From NCBI GenBank assembly GCA_023958095.1, contig JAMLGJ010000018.1, positions 1 through 64,000 of the forward strand: 64,000 bases of DNA, written 5' to 3'. The notes under the pieces were generated by a model. That model ran no database searches. It had not been told where the DNA came from and saw only the letters and a program-made list of their open reading frames with translations. Source of the DNA: Microthrixaceae bacterium. Its GTDB lineage: Bacteria > Actinomycetota > Acidimicrobiia > Acidimicrobiales > Microtrichaceae. Positions 8,118-15,165 of the stretch are shown here, in pieces. A program made the translations under genes and the position numbers. Position 1 is the stretch's first letter; the number at the start of each line of letters is the position of its first letter.

Positions 8118-9242
8118 CTACTCCAGCAGCAACTGTCCGAGGATCGCGAGCCCGTCCATGTCGGTGACCTCCACGGGGAGCACGGGTACGCGCACCACCG
8201 GCGCCGGTGCGATCTGCCCGGTAAGGCCGCGGAGGTTCTCGTCCTCGCCATCGGCCATGGTCAGCGCATCGGCGAGGGCCCGGAAGTGACTGCCGATGGC
8301 GGTACCCCCCAGTGTCTCGGCCCGCTGTCGTGCCTCGGCGGCACCGATGCCGGTACCGGCCGCGCCGAAGCGTGGCTGCACCCGGTTGACCACCAGCGCC
8401 CTCACCGCGATGTCGTGGTTGGCGAGTTCCGACGCGAAGTAGCCGGCCTCGGCCACGGTGTCGGCCCTGGGCGACGCAACCAGGATGAAGGCGGTCTCCG
8501 AGGAGCCGAGGAGGGCATCCACCGCGGCAGCACGCTGCTTGAACCCCTCTTCCATGCCCTCGAAGGCCTGGAAGAAGGCGATCGCATCGGCGACGACCTC
8601 ACCTCCGACGACCTTGGACAGGCTCCGAACGACCGTCTGGGCCGCGACGTTGACGGCCCTGACGATTCCACGCGTGGGGGTCATCAGCACCTTGTAGAGC
8701 CGGTGGTCGAGGAAGGTCGCGAGTCGTTGCGGGGCGTCGATGAAGTCGAGGGCGTGGCGGGTCGGGGGCGTGTCCACCACGACCAGGTCCCAGTCACCCT
8801 CCTCGGCCAGCTCGTAGAGCTTCTCGGAGGCCATGTACTCCTGGGTGCCCGACAGGGCCGAGGAGATGTTCTCGTAGAAGCGGTTCGCGAGTATTCGCTC
8901 GGCCTGGTCCGAGTCCGCCGAGTAGCGGCGCACGAGTCCGTCGAAGGTGCTCTTGGTGTCGAGCATCAGGGCGTGCATCTCCCCGGCGGAGCCCTCCGGG
9001 CCGATGTCCACCCTGGTCGGCGTGTTGGAGAGGCTCTCCAGTCCCAGCGCGTCGGCGAGGCGGCGTGCCGGGTCGATCGTGACCACCACGGTGCGCCTGC
9101 CGGCCCGGGCGGCCTCGAGCGCGATGACCGAGGCCGTGGTCGTCTTGCCGACCCCGCCGGATCCACAGCACACCACCACGCGCGAGCCTTCCAGCACGTC
9201 GCGCAACCCCTGGGGCCGGGAGGCGTTCGTTGCGGTGCTCAT
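8118..9242 (-). CDS. ArsA/Get3-like ATPase, second of a pair
   Basis: 374 residues. The deviant Walker A loop CGSGGVGKTT near residues 29-38 has the signature lysine of the SIMIBI class; switch I is VTIDPARRLADALG, switch II is VVVDTPPTRHALDF. The protein resembles the paired Get3-like ATPases Rv3679/Rv3680 of Mycobacterium tuberculosis, which I recall lying beside whiB4; a whiB gene lies nearby here too. The pair probably forms a heteromeric ATPase, with membrane-protein or redox roles suggested for the family. Its ATG overlaps the stop of the upstream partner (ATGA). Confidence 0.88.
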   Translation of the reverse strand: MSTATNASRPQGLRDVLEGSRVVVCCGSGGVGKTTTASVIALEAARAGRRTVVVTIDPARRLADALGLESLSNTPTRVDIGPEGSAGEMHALMLDTKSTFDGLVRRYSADSDQAERILANRFYENISSALSGTQEYMASEKLYELAEEGDWDLVVVDTPPTRHALDFIDAPQRLATFLDHRLYKVLMTPTRGIVRAVNVAAQTVVRSLSKVVGGEVVADAIAFFQAFEGMEEGFKQRAAAVDALLGSSETAFILVASPRADTVAEAGYFASELANHDIAVRALVVNRVQPRFGAAGTGIGAAEARQRAETLGGTAIGSHFRALADALTMADGEDENLRGLTGQIAPAPVVRVPVLPVEVTDMDGLAILGQLLLE

Positions 9243-10237
9243 GCGCCGGCGCCGGCCTCCAGCGCCCCGATGCCCTCGATGAGCGCGTCGGCCAGCAGTT
9301 CCAGGTCGCCCCGGTCGACCCCGGTGGTGAACAGGTGCGGCAGGTGCACCTGGGGCAGTGGCAGGACCTCTGCCATGCGTTCCAGCTGTGCATCCTGGAT
9401 CCCGCGGCGAGCGGAACGGAACGCGGCGGCCGAGTCGAGCAGGTCCGCCTCGCCCTCGAGCAGGTGCACCCCGGCCGAGGCGGCGGCCTCGGCGGCCGGT
9501 ACCTCCAGCCCCTCCAGGGGAGGGTAGACACCGTTGACGACCACCGGCCCGAGCGAGACGCCGACGTCGTCCTCGAGGCTGAACGCGGTCTCGATCAACT
9601 CGTTGACAGGTGTCTCCTCGGGCAGTGTCACGAGCACCACCCGACAGCGCTTCGCGTCCCCCAGCAGCTCCAGGACCTCGTCGGCCTGGGCCCGTATAGG
9701 TCCGGCACGCACCGCGTCGGCCAGTCCCCGGGCCGACCGCAGGAAGCTGATCGCATGCCCGGCGGCGGGGGCATCCAGGATGATCAGGTCCTGTTGGCCG
9801 CTGCGTTCGAGCTGCTTGACCTTCCCGAGCACGAGGATGTCGCGTATCCCGGGTACGGCCGTGGCGATGATGTCGAGGAGGCCGCTTCCCACGAGACGGT
9901 TGGAGATCCGTTGGAACCCCCGGTCGGCCAGGTAGTCGAGGAGTGCATCGTCGGGCGTGAGCGTGCGCGCCCGCACGCCCGCGTGGGCCTCGGCCGCGGC
10001 GACGAGCTCCAGTTCCTCGTAGCTGAGCCCGCCGGTCTCGAACATGGAGGCCATGGCGTCCTTGCCCTCGACCTCCACCACCAGGGTCCGCAAACCGGCC
10101 CGCGAGGCCGCGACCGCCATCGCGGCGGTGACGGCTGTTTTGCCCACGCCGCCTTTCCCGGCGACGATTGTCAGGCCGGCTTCTGAGAGGAACTCGGCCG
10201 GGTTCAACCCGTACCCCCCAACGCGGGGGCACCACAC
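9239..10237 (-). CDS. ArsA/Get3-like ATPase, first of a pair
   Basis: 332 residues from a GTG; a TTG ten codons downstream (LNPAEFLSEAG) is an alternative. Walker A is VAGKGGVGKT near 25-34 with the signature Lys; the switch II region reads LIILDAPAAGHAISFLR. It differs from its downstream partner in lacking the DPA switch I (it has VEVEGKDAMASMF), as is usual for the first subunit of this actinobacterial pair. It is co-transcribed with the partner and the receiver gene and divergent from the NfeD gene, only 47 nt away. Confidence 0.88.
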   Translation of the reverse strand: MWCPRVGGYGLNPAEFLSEAGLTIVAGKGGVGKTAVTAAMAVAASRAGLRTLVVEVEGKDAMASMFETGGLSYEELELVAAAEAHAGVRARTLTPDDALLDYLADRGFQRISNRLVGSGLLDIIATAVPGIRDILVLGKVKQLERSGQQDLIILDAPAAGHAISFLRSARGLADAVRAGPIRAQADEVLELLGDAKRCRVVLVTLPEETPVNELIETAFSLEDDVGVSLGPVVVNGVYPPLEGLEVPAAEAAASAGVHLLEGEADLLDSAAAFRSARRGIQDAQLERMAEVLPLPQVHLPHLFTTGVDRGDLELLADALIEGIGALEAGAGA

Positions 10238-10284
10238 ACCAGGTGCGTGTCCCTCGCCAGCTCGGTCGCAACGGAGGATCTCAC

Positions 10285-11598
10285 GTGGGCAAGTCTGCCA
10301 TCACCCCGGTGGCTCACCGGACGGTCCTTGCACTCGTGGTGGCCACGGCGGTGATCATGGGGCTCTCGAGCGCAGCCGCCGCCCAGGACTCCTGCGCCGA
10401 GAACGGTTGCGTGGACGTGGTGGCCGTGGACGGGCTGGTGGACGAGATCCAGGCCTCCAGCATCGTGGATTCGATCGGCGCGGCCGACGCGGCCGGCGAT
10501 GTGGAAGCGGTCGTGCTGCAGATGGACAGTGAGGGCGTGGCCGTGTCCGACGAGCGGTTGGCCGAGGTGGCGAGCGCGATCGCGGATGCCGAGGTGCCGG
10601 TGACGGTCTGGATCGGTCCGAGCGGCGCGGTCGCCCTGGGTGGTTCCGCCGAGCTGGTGCGTGTCGCCTCGTCCTCGGGCATCGCTCCCGGGGCGGCGGT
10701 CGGGGACGTCGGCGAGCAGCGCCTGCCGGTGGAGGAGTTCGGTGAGCTGTTCACCGGGGACGCCGAGCGGGCGCTGGACGAGCGCCTCGAGGGGGAGACC
10801 GCCGTCGAGGCCGGTGTGGTCGACCGCTTCGCGCCGATCGTGCGGGACCACATCGTGAACATCGACGGCGTGGACAGCGAGATCACCGAGGTCGACGGCG
10901 AGCAGGCACGGAGCCCCGACGCCCTGGTGCGGTTCTCCAAGCTGCCGCTGGGCACGCAGTTCCTCCACACCGTGGCGAGCCCCTCGGTGGCCTACCTGCT
11001 GTTGGTGGTGGCCCTGGGCCTCCTCGTGTTCGAGTTCTACACCGCGGGAATCGGGATCGCCGGGGTGGTGGGCGCGGGTTGCCTCGTGCTCGCCGGCTAC
11101 GGGGTGGCTGCCCTGCCGCACAACAACTGGGCGTTGGTCCTGATCGTGCTGTCCGCGATCGGCTTCTCGGTGGACGTCCAGTCGGGGGTCCCCCGTGCCT
11201 GGACCGCGATCTCGATGCTCGCGTTCAGTGTCGGATCGTTGTTCCTGTTCACCGAGTTCCCTCCGACGTGGCTCGCCCTGGGCACGGGCCTGGTGGGCAT
11301 GGCGGCGACGATGTTCTCGGGCATGCCTTCGATGGTGCGTGCACGTTTCGGCACCCCGACCATCGGCAGGGAGTGGATGGTCGGACTCGAGGGCACCGCG
11401 ACCACCGCCGTCGACCCCGAGGGGACCGTCAGGGTGCGGGGCGCTCTGTGGAGGGCGCGCACGAACCGGGCGACCCCCCTCTCACCGGAGGAGGCGGTCC
11501 GTGTCGCGGGCATCGACGGCCTGATGCTGGAGGTCGAGCCGCTCGAGGGCGCTGCGGTCGACTACCGGGAGATGAGGAAGCGCTCCTCGGGCGATTGA
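10285..11598 (+). CDS. NfeD-family membrane protein with ClpP-like domain
   Basis: 437 residues. The GTG start has GGAGGA 6 nt upstream. A signal sequence ends near AAAAQD, then comes a ClpP/SppA-like domain (AVVLQMDSEGVAV, VTVWIGPSGAVALGG, ASSSGIAPGAAVGD), several membrane helices from about 230 to 340, and a C-terminal OB-like NfeD domain (GREWMVGLEGTA, VRVRGALWRA). NfeD1b proteins cleave stomatin-like partners with a Ser-Lys dyad. At the expected nucleophile position (AASAG in active members) this protein has ALGGS, so proteolysis may be lost. No stomatin gene is adjacent. It lies back to back with the ArsA pair. Confidence 0.88.
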   Translation: MGKSAITPVAHRTVLALVVATAVIMGLSSAAAAQDSCAENGCVDVVAVDGLVDEIQASSIVDSIGAADAAGDVEAVVLQMDSEGVAVSDERLAEVASAIADAEVPVTVWIGPSGAVALGGSAELVRVASSSGIAPGAAVGDVGEQRLPVEEFGELFTGDAERALDERLEGETAVEAGVVDRFAPIVRDHIVNIDGVDSEITEVDGEQARSPDALVRFSKLPLGTQFLHTVASPSVAYLLLVVALGLLVFEFYTAGIGIAGVVGAGCLVLAGYGVAALPHNNWALVLIVLSAIGFSVDVQSGVPRAWTAISMLAFSVGSLFLFTEFPPTWLALGTGLVGMAATMFSGMPSMVRARFGTPTIGREWMVGLEGTATTAVDPEGTVRVRGALWRARTNRATPLSPEEAVRVAGIDGLMLEVEPLEGAAVDYREMRKRSSGD

Positions 11599-11599
11599 C

Positions 11600-11635
11600 G
11601 CTCGCGCGAGCAAGCGCGAAGTACACAAATTTGTG
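11600..11635. promoter_or_regulatory. Two palindromes before whiB, one AT-rich
   Basis: A perfect 12-bp GC palindrome at 11600-11611 immediately follows the NfeD stop and could end its transcript. A second perfect 12-bp palindrome, CACAAATTTGTG at 11624-11635, is strikingly AT-rich for this genome. It is centred about 43 nt before the start site expected from TATCGT at 11661-11666, the position of a class II activator site. The regulator is unknown. Confidence 0.5.
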
Positions 11636-11893
11636 CTTGTGAGGATTCCGTAGGTCGCTCTATCGTCTCGGCACGAAGTATGGGGAATCACCCCAGTCGC
11701 AGGCCTTCGCAGGGCCCAGCGGGCAGTGATGGCCACTCAGGTATCCGCCCACCGGGTCATCGATCGGTCGGCGGCGGTGGTGGGGCCGGTTCCCCGGCGG
11801 CACCTCTCGGGGTCTCCGGCAGCACTGCTCAGCCGGTGGGGAAGACCAGCGACGGTGTCGTCCACAATCTGCACGCCGTCCAGGGGGGCACAG

Positions 11894-12154
11894 GTGAGCG
11901 CACAGTCGATTCCGGAGATCTGGCAGGTCAAGGCAGCTTGCAGGGGGCCACAGGCGGAGGTCTTCTTCCCGCCGCCCCAGTTCGAGCGGAAGGCGGACCG
12001 CCTGGAGCGTGAGGCACGAGCGAAGCAGATCTGCGCGGAGTGCCCGGTGAGGGTCGACTGCCTCGAGTACTCCCTCGAGATCTCCGAGCCGCATGGCATC
12101 TGGGGTGGCCTCAACGAGGCCGAGCGACGGGTGATGCTCGAGTCCGCTTCCTGA
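11894..12154 (+). CDS. whiB: WhiB-family iron-sulfur regulator
   Basis: 86 residues. Four cysteines (AACRG, then CAECPVRVDC) follow the WhiB C-x(n)-C-x2-C-x5-C layout and should bind a 4Fe-4S cluster, followed by the diagnostic GIWGGLNEAERR turn. WhiB proteins are actinobacteria-specific and act with the primary sigma factor to sense redox or nitric oxide. The GTG is chosen because a run of G residues stands 6 nt upstream and the product then has family length; the longer frame adds a 56-residue low-complexity extension. The leader from the likely promoter is about 220 nt. It sits near the ArsA pair, as whiB4 does in mycobacteria. Confidence 0.95.
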   Translation: MSAQSIPEIWQVKAACRGPQAEVFFPPPQFERKADRLEREARAKQICAECPVRVDCLEYSLEISEPHGIWGGLNEAERRVMLESAS

Positions 12155-12174
12155 GCGCACATCCTGAGCTGAAG

Positions 12175-12190
12175 GGCGCCGCGGGGCGCC
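12175..12190 (+). terminator. Weak hairpin after whiB
   Basis: GGCGCC arms with a 4-nt loop, followed by GTTT. It lies 20 nt after the whiB stop and before the fxsA promoter. Confidence 0.35.
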
Positions 12191-12247
12191 GTTTGGACCC
12201 GACACGGAGCGGTTCCGGCCCGCGGTCACCCGGGTCGGTGCATCTCC

Positions 12248-12253
12248 TACGAT
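12248..12253 (+). promoter_or_regulatory. -10 box of fxsA (leaderless geometry)
   Basis: TACGAT ends exactly 6 nt before the fxsA GTG. There is no ribosome-binding site. Confidence 0.5.
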
Positions 12254-12259
12254 CGACAC

Positions 12260-12745
12260 GTGGGCCTGATCCTCGTCGCGTTGTTCATCGGACTCCCGTT
12301 CGCCGAACTGGCGGTGATCGTGGGCGCAGCGGACGCCTTCGGCCTCGGCTGGACCTTCCTCGCCCTGGTGGGCTTCAGCGTCCTCGGGGGCTGGTTGGTG
12401 CGGCGCGAGGGTTCGGCCATCTGGTCCCGGGCCAACGCCGAGCTGGCCGCGGGGCGCATGCCGACCAACGAGGTGCTCGACGGTGCACTGGTCCTGCTGG
12501 GTGGAGCGCTGCTGCTGACCCCGGGTTTCATAACCGATGCAGTCGGGCTCCTGGTCATGTTCCCTCCCACCAGGGCCCTGGTGCGACCCCTGGTGGTCCG
12601 CGTCATGGCCAAACGGGCGGCCTGGACCGTGCGGGTCGAGACCCCCACGGGTTCCGGGGTGAGAAGCGGGGGGCGGGTGTACGACGCCCGCTCCCGGGAG
12701 AGCTCAGGAGATCCGTACGGGAGTGGCCGCGACCTGGGCGGCTGA
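12260..12745 (+). CDS. fxsA: FxsA-family membrane protein
   Basis: 161 residues. The FxsA pattern is clear: LFIGLPFAELAVIVGAADAFGLGWTFLALVGFSVLGGWLVRREG, then DGALVLLGGALLLTPGFITDAVGLLVMFPPTR. Three to four hydrophobic segments fill the first 115 residues; the tail is basic and Ser/Gly-rich. FxsA was named in E. coli for relieving phage T7 exclusion by F plasmids, and its general role is unknown. The 3' end overlaps the convergent mrp gene by 42 nt. Confidence 0.88.
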   Translation: MGLILVALFIGLPFAELAVIVGAADAFGLGWTFLALVGFSVLGGWLVRREGSAIWSRANAELAAGRMPTNEVLDGALVLLGGALLLTPGFITDAVGLLVMFPPTRALVRPLVVRVMAKRAAWTVRVETPTGSGVRSGGRVYDARSRESSGDPYGSGRDLGG

Positions 12746-13885
12746 TGCACTCCCACCCATGGCTTCGGTGGCCGAGCAGGCCGACAGGTCCGTCGGCGGG
12801 CTGACCTCGACCAGCCGCCCGGCCAGTTCGTCGAAGGCGTCGGCTGCGCGACCCGCGCCGAGCGCCACGGGCCGCCCGTCGTCGCCACCGCGGGCCACAT
12901 CGGGTTCGATCGGGATCGTGCCCAGCAGGGTCGAGCCGGACTCGGCCGCGAGTCGCTCCCCGCCGCCGGCTCCGAAGATCTCGTGGGGCCGCCCCTCGGG
13001 GTCCACGTACACGCTCATGTTCTCGACCACGCCGACCACGTGCAGGAAGTTCTTGCGTCCCATGTCCACCACCCGGGCGGCCACCTTCTGTGCCCCGAGC
13101 GCCGGGGTGGTGACGACCAGCATCTCCGCACGCGGGAGCATCTTGGCGAGGCCCATCTGCACGTCGCCGGTACCCGGGGGCATGTCAACCACCAGGTAGT
13201 CGAGGTCGCCCCAGGCCACGTCCTCGAGGAAGTGGCGGACCGCCCGGTTGAGGATCAGCCCGCGCCACATGAGCGCGGAGCTCTCCTCCTCGACCAGCAG
13301 GCCCATCGAGACCATCTCGATGCTCCCGTTGCCGACCTCGAGCCTCTGGGGCTGGATCCTGCCCTCACCGTCGGTGCCGAGGCGTTCGGACACCCCCAGC
13401 ATGCGAGGCACCGAGAAGCCCCAGATGTCGGCGTCCAGGATGCCGACCCGGTGGCCCCTGCGCGCGAGGGCGACCGCCAGGTTCACCGAGACCGATGACT
13501 TGCCCACGCCGCCCTTGCCCGATGCCACGAGCAGCACCCGCGTGCGCGCCGGCACCGTGGTCTGCTCGGGTCGTTCGGCGATCGCCTGCCGGGCGCGTCG
13601 CATCGTCTCGGCCTTCTCCTCCCGGGTCAGCTCACTCCAGTCGATGCCCACCGAGGTGACCCCCGGGAGGCTGCCCACGCGGGCCTTCACGTCGCGCTGG
13701 ATCTCCGCCCGCAGTGGGCAACCGGCGGTGGTGAGCGCCACGCGGACGCGCACCTCGCCCGAGGGGTCCACCCGCACCGAACGCACCATGCCGAGCGACA
13801 CGATGTCGCTGCCCAGCTCGGGGTCCATGACCGAACCGAGAATCGTCCGTACGTGGTCCTCGGTGGGCACGGCGGGGGTGCTCAT
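12704..13885 (-). CDS. mrp: Mrp/ApbC-type P-loop ATPase, iron-sulfur cluster carrier
   Basis: 393 residues. An N-terminal MIP18/DUF59 domain (DPELGSDIVSLGMV, then TTAGCPL) precedes a ParA-like ATPase with VASGKGGVGKSS near 122-133, DADIWGFSVPRMLG, and DMPPGTGDVQM. Mrp proteins carry Fe-S clusters to apo-proteins. Many bear a CxxC after VENMS; here the text is VENMSVYVDPEGRP, with no cysteine pair, as I recall for other actinobacterial Mrp proteins. The ATG is chosen over a GTG two codons upstream because TAGGCT ends exactly 6 nt before it. Divergent from the SufR-like gene, which fits an Fe-S neighbourhood. Confidence 0.92.
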   Translation of the reverse strand: MSTPAVPTEDHVRTILGSVMDPELGSDIVSLGMVRSVRVDPSGEVRVRVALTTAGCPLRAEIQRDVKARVGSLPGVTSVGIDWSELTREEKAETMRRARQAIAERPEQTTVPARTRVLLVASGKGGVGKSSVSVNLAVALARRGHRVGILDADIWGFSVPRMLGVSERLGTDGEGRIQPQRLEVGNGSIEMVSMGLLVEEESSALMWRGLILNRAVRHFLEDVAWGDLDYLVVDMPPGTGDVQMGLAKMLPRAEMLVVTTPALGAQKVAARVVDMGRKNFLHVVGVVENMSVYVDPEGRPHEIFGAGGGERLAAESGSTLLGTIPIEPDVARGGDDGRPVALGAGRAADAFDELAGRLVEVSPPTDLSACSATEAMGGSASAAQVAATPVRIS

Positions 13886-13891
13886 CGCCAC

Positions 13892-13897
13892 AGCCTA
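13892..13897 (-). promoter_or_regulatory. -10 box of mrp (leaderless geometry)
   Basis: TAGGCT on the minus strand ends exactly 6 nt before the mrp ATG. No ribosome-binding site is seen. Confidence 0.5.
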
Positions 13898-13951
13898 GCC
13901 CGGATCCACACAATTGAACCGGTCGAGCCCGTGTAAATCTTCGGAGCGGTG

Positions 13952-13957
13952 TACGCT
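13952..13957 (+). promoter_or_regulatory. -10 box of the SufR-like gene (leaderless geometry)
   Basis: TACGCT ends exactly 6 nt before the ATG at 13964. This spacing also argues for that ATG over the GTG at 13949. Confidence 0.5.
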
Positions 13958-13963
13958 GCTCGG

Positions 13964-14647
13964 ATGGAGCGGAGCAACCGTCTCGACCTGCTCAAGGCGT
14001 TGGGTGACAACACCCGGTACGCGATCTACCTCGAGCTGGCCCGTTCCTCGCGTCCGCTGTCCACCGCCGAGGTGGCTGGATCGCTGGGGTTGCACCTCAA
14101 CACGGTGAGGCCCCACCTGGAACGCATGCGGGAGGTCGGACTGCTCGAGGCGCGCCCGGACACCTCCGGAGGCGTCGGTCGGCCGCAGAAGCTCTACGAG
14201 CTCGCCGCGGATGCACCGGGACTGGGACTGGAACCGCCCGTCTACCCGATGCTCGCGAAGATGCTGCTGGACGTGGCGGTGGCGAGCGACACCGACACCT
14301 CGGTCGTGCTCGAGGCGGGACGGGACACCGGCCGCGCCCTCGCCCACCGGGCCGAGGACCGCACCCGGGGCGGGCAAGGCACACCGAGCGTCGGAACCAT
14401 GACCGTGGGAATGCTCGACGACCTCGGTTTCGACCCCGCTTCGGCGACCGAGGGGAACTGCACCTCGGTGGCGTTCGGGCACTGTCCCTTCGCCGAGCTG
14501 GCCACCGCCCATCCCCAGGTCGTTTGCGCGCTCCACAGGGGTCTGATGGAGGGCTTCACCGGTGAACTGGGCGGAGCGGTGGTGGAGAACTTCTGTGACC
14601 TGTCCGCCCGCACCCCCTGTCGGGCCGACGTCGTGGCGGCGAGCTGA
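13964..14647 (+). CDS. SufR-like winged-helix regulator with cysteine cluster
   Basis: 227 residues. The N-terminal ArsR/SufR-type winged helix spans about residues 7-80 (ALGDNTRYAIYLELA, STAEVAGSLGLHLNTVRPHLERMREVGLL, VGRPQKLYEL). The C-terminal half carries C166, C174, C188, C211 and C219 in SufR-like surroundings (GHCPFAELATAHPQVVCALHRGLMEG). SufR proteins bind an Fe-S cluster and repress Fe-S assembly genes when holo. Here the next gene is erpA, an Fe-S carrier, and the space between holds three identical inverted-repeat iterons, plausible operators. That this protein binds them is inference. Confidence 0.85.
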   Translation: MERSNRLDLLKALGDNTRYAIYLELARSSRPLSTAEVAGSLGLHLNTVRPHLERMREVGLLEARPDTSGGVGRPQKLYELAADAPGLGLEPPVYPMLAKMLLDVAVASDTDTSVVLEAGRDTGRALAHRAEDRTRGGQGTPSVGTMTVGMLDDLGFDPASATEGNCTSVAFGHCPFAELATAHPQVVCALHRGLMEGFTGELGGAVVENFCDLSARTPCRADVVAAS

Positions 14648-14660
14648 CCGCAGTGCCGGC

Positions 14661-14747
14661 ACACCACTGCGGTCCTGCGCAGTGCATTGACACCACTGCG
14701 GTCCTGCGCAGTGCATTGACACCACTGCGGTCCTGCGCAGTGCATTG
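14661..14747. repeat. Three tandem 29-bp iterons with internal inverted repeat
   Basis: Three identical copies without interruption: 14661-14689, 14690-14718 and 14719-14747. Each holds a perfect 7-bp inverted repeat, CACTGCG and CGCAGTG separated by 6 bases, and each junction makes TTGACA. The third copy ends near a TAGAAT hexamer (14764-14769) that could be the erpA -10 box. The run begins 13 nt after the SufR-like stop codon. Further left, an 8-bp element at 14647-14654 can also pair with the left arm of copy 1. Confidence 0.92.
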
Positions 14748-14811
14748 ACACGGTGATCTCCGTTAGAATCATCGGAGTCCCGGATGAACCCGTCCGCATG
14801 AAAGGTCCGAC

Positions 14812-15132
14812 ATGATCACCATGACCGAAGCTGCCGCAGAGAAGGTCGGGAAGCTGATCGCCGCGGAGGGCGAGCCCAATCTGGCGCTGCGCGTGGCGGT
14901 ACGGCCCGGAGGGTGCTCCGGCTTCTCATACGACATGTTCTTCGACAGCGAGACCTCGCCCGAGGACATCTCCTCGACCTTCGGTGAGGTCCGCGTGGTG
15001 GTCGACCCGTCGAGCGCCCCGCTGCTCGAGGGTGCCACGCTCGACTACTCCGACGGCCTCGACCAGGCGGGCTTCTCGATCACGAACCCGAACGCCGAGC
15101 GCAGCTGCGGCTGCGGCAAGTCCTTCAGCTGA
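14812..15132 (+). CDS. erpA: ErpA/IscA-type iron-sulfur cluster insertion protein
   Basis: 106 residues, typical length. Three cluster-ligand cysteines are in place: C35 (GGCSGFSY) and C99/C101 (SCGCG near the C-terminus). A-type carriers pass 2Fe-2S or 4Fe-4S clusters to target enzymes. AAAGG lies 7 nt before the ATG, so this gene, unlike many neighbours, is translated with a leader. The upstream region carries the iterons and probable promoter, indicating dedicated regulation. No other suf or isc gene is in the window. Confidence 0.95.
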   Translation: MITMTEAAAEKVGKLIAAEGEPNLALRVAVRPGGCSGFSYDMFFDSETSPEDISSTFGEVRVVVDPSSAPLLEGATLDYSDGLDQAGFSITNPNAERSCGCGKSFS

Positions 15133-15165
15133 GGGGGCTCCTTCAGCCGAGGGGCCACGGTCGGC

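Noticed and set aside
8118-10271. A 717-codon frame as one fused protein
   Set aside because: The N-terminal half is nonsense in this frame; the first ATPase uses another frame and the second starts at ATG 9242.
14661-14747. CRISPR array
   Set aside because: Three repeats are directly adjacent with no spacers, and no cas gene is present.
14687-14750. Three TTGACA motifs as three separate promoters
   Set aside because: None has a TAnnnT at 16-19 nt; the TAGAAT near erpA is 13 nt from the last one. They may be part of the repeat only.
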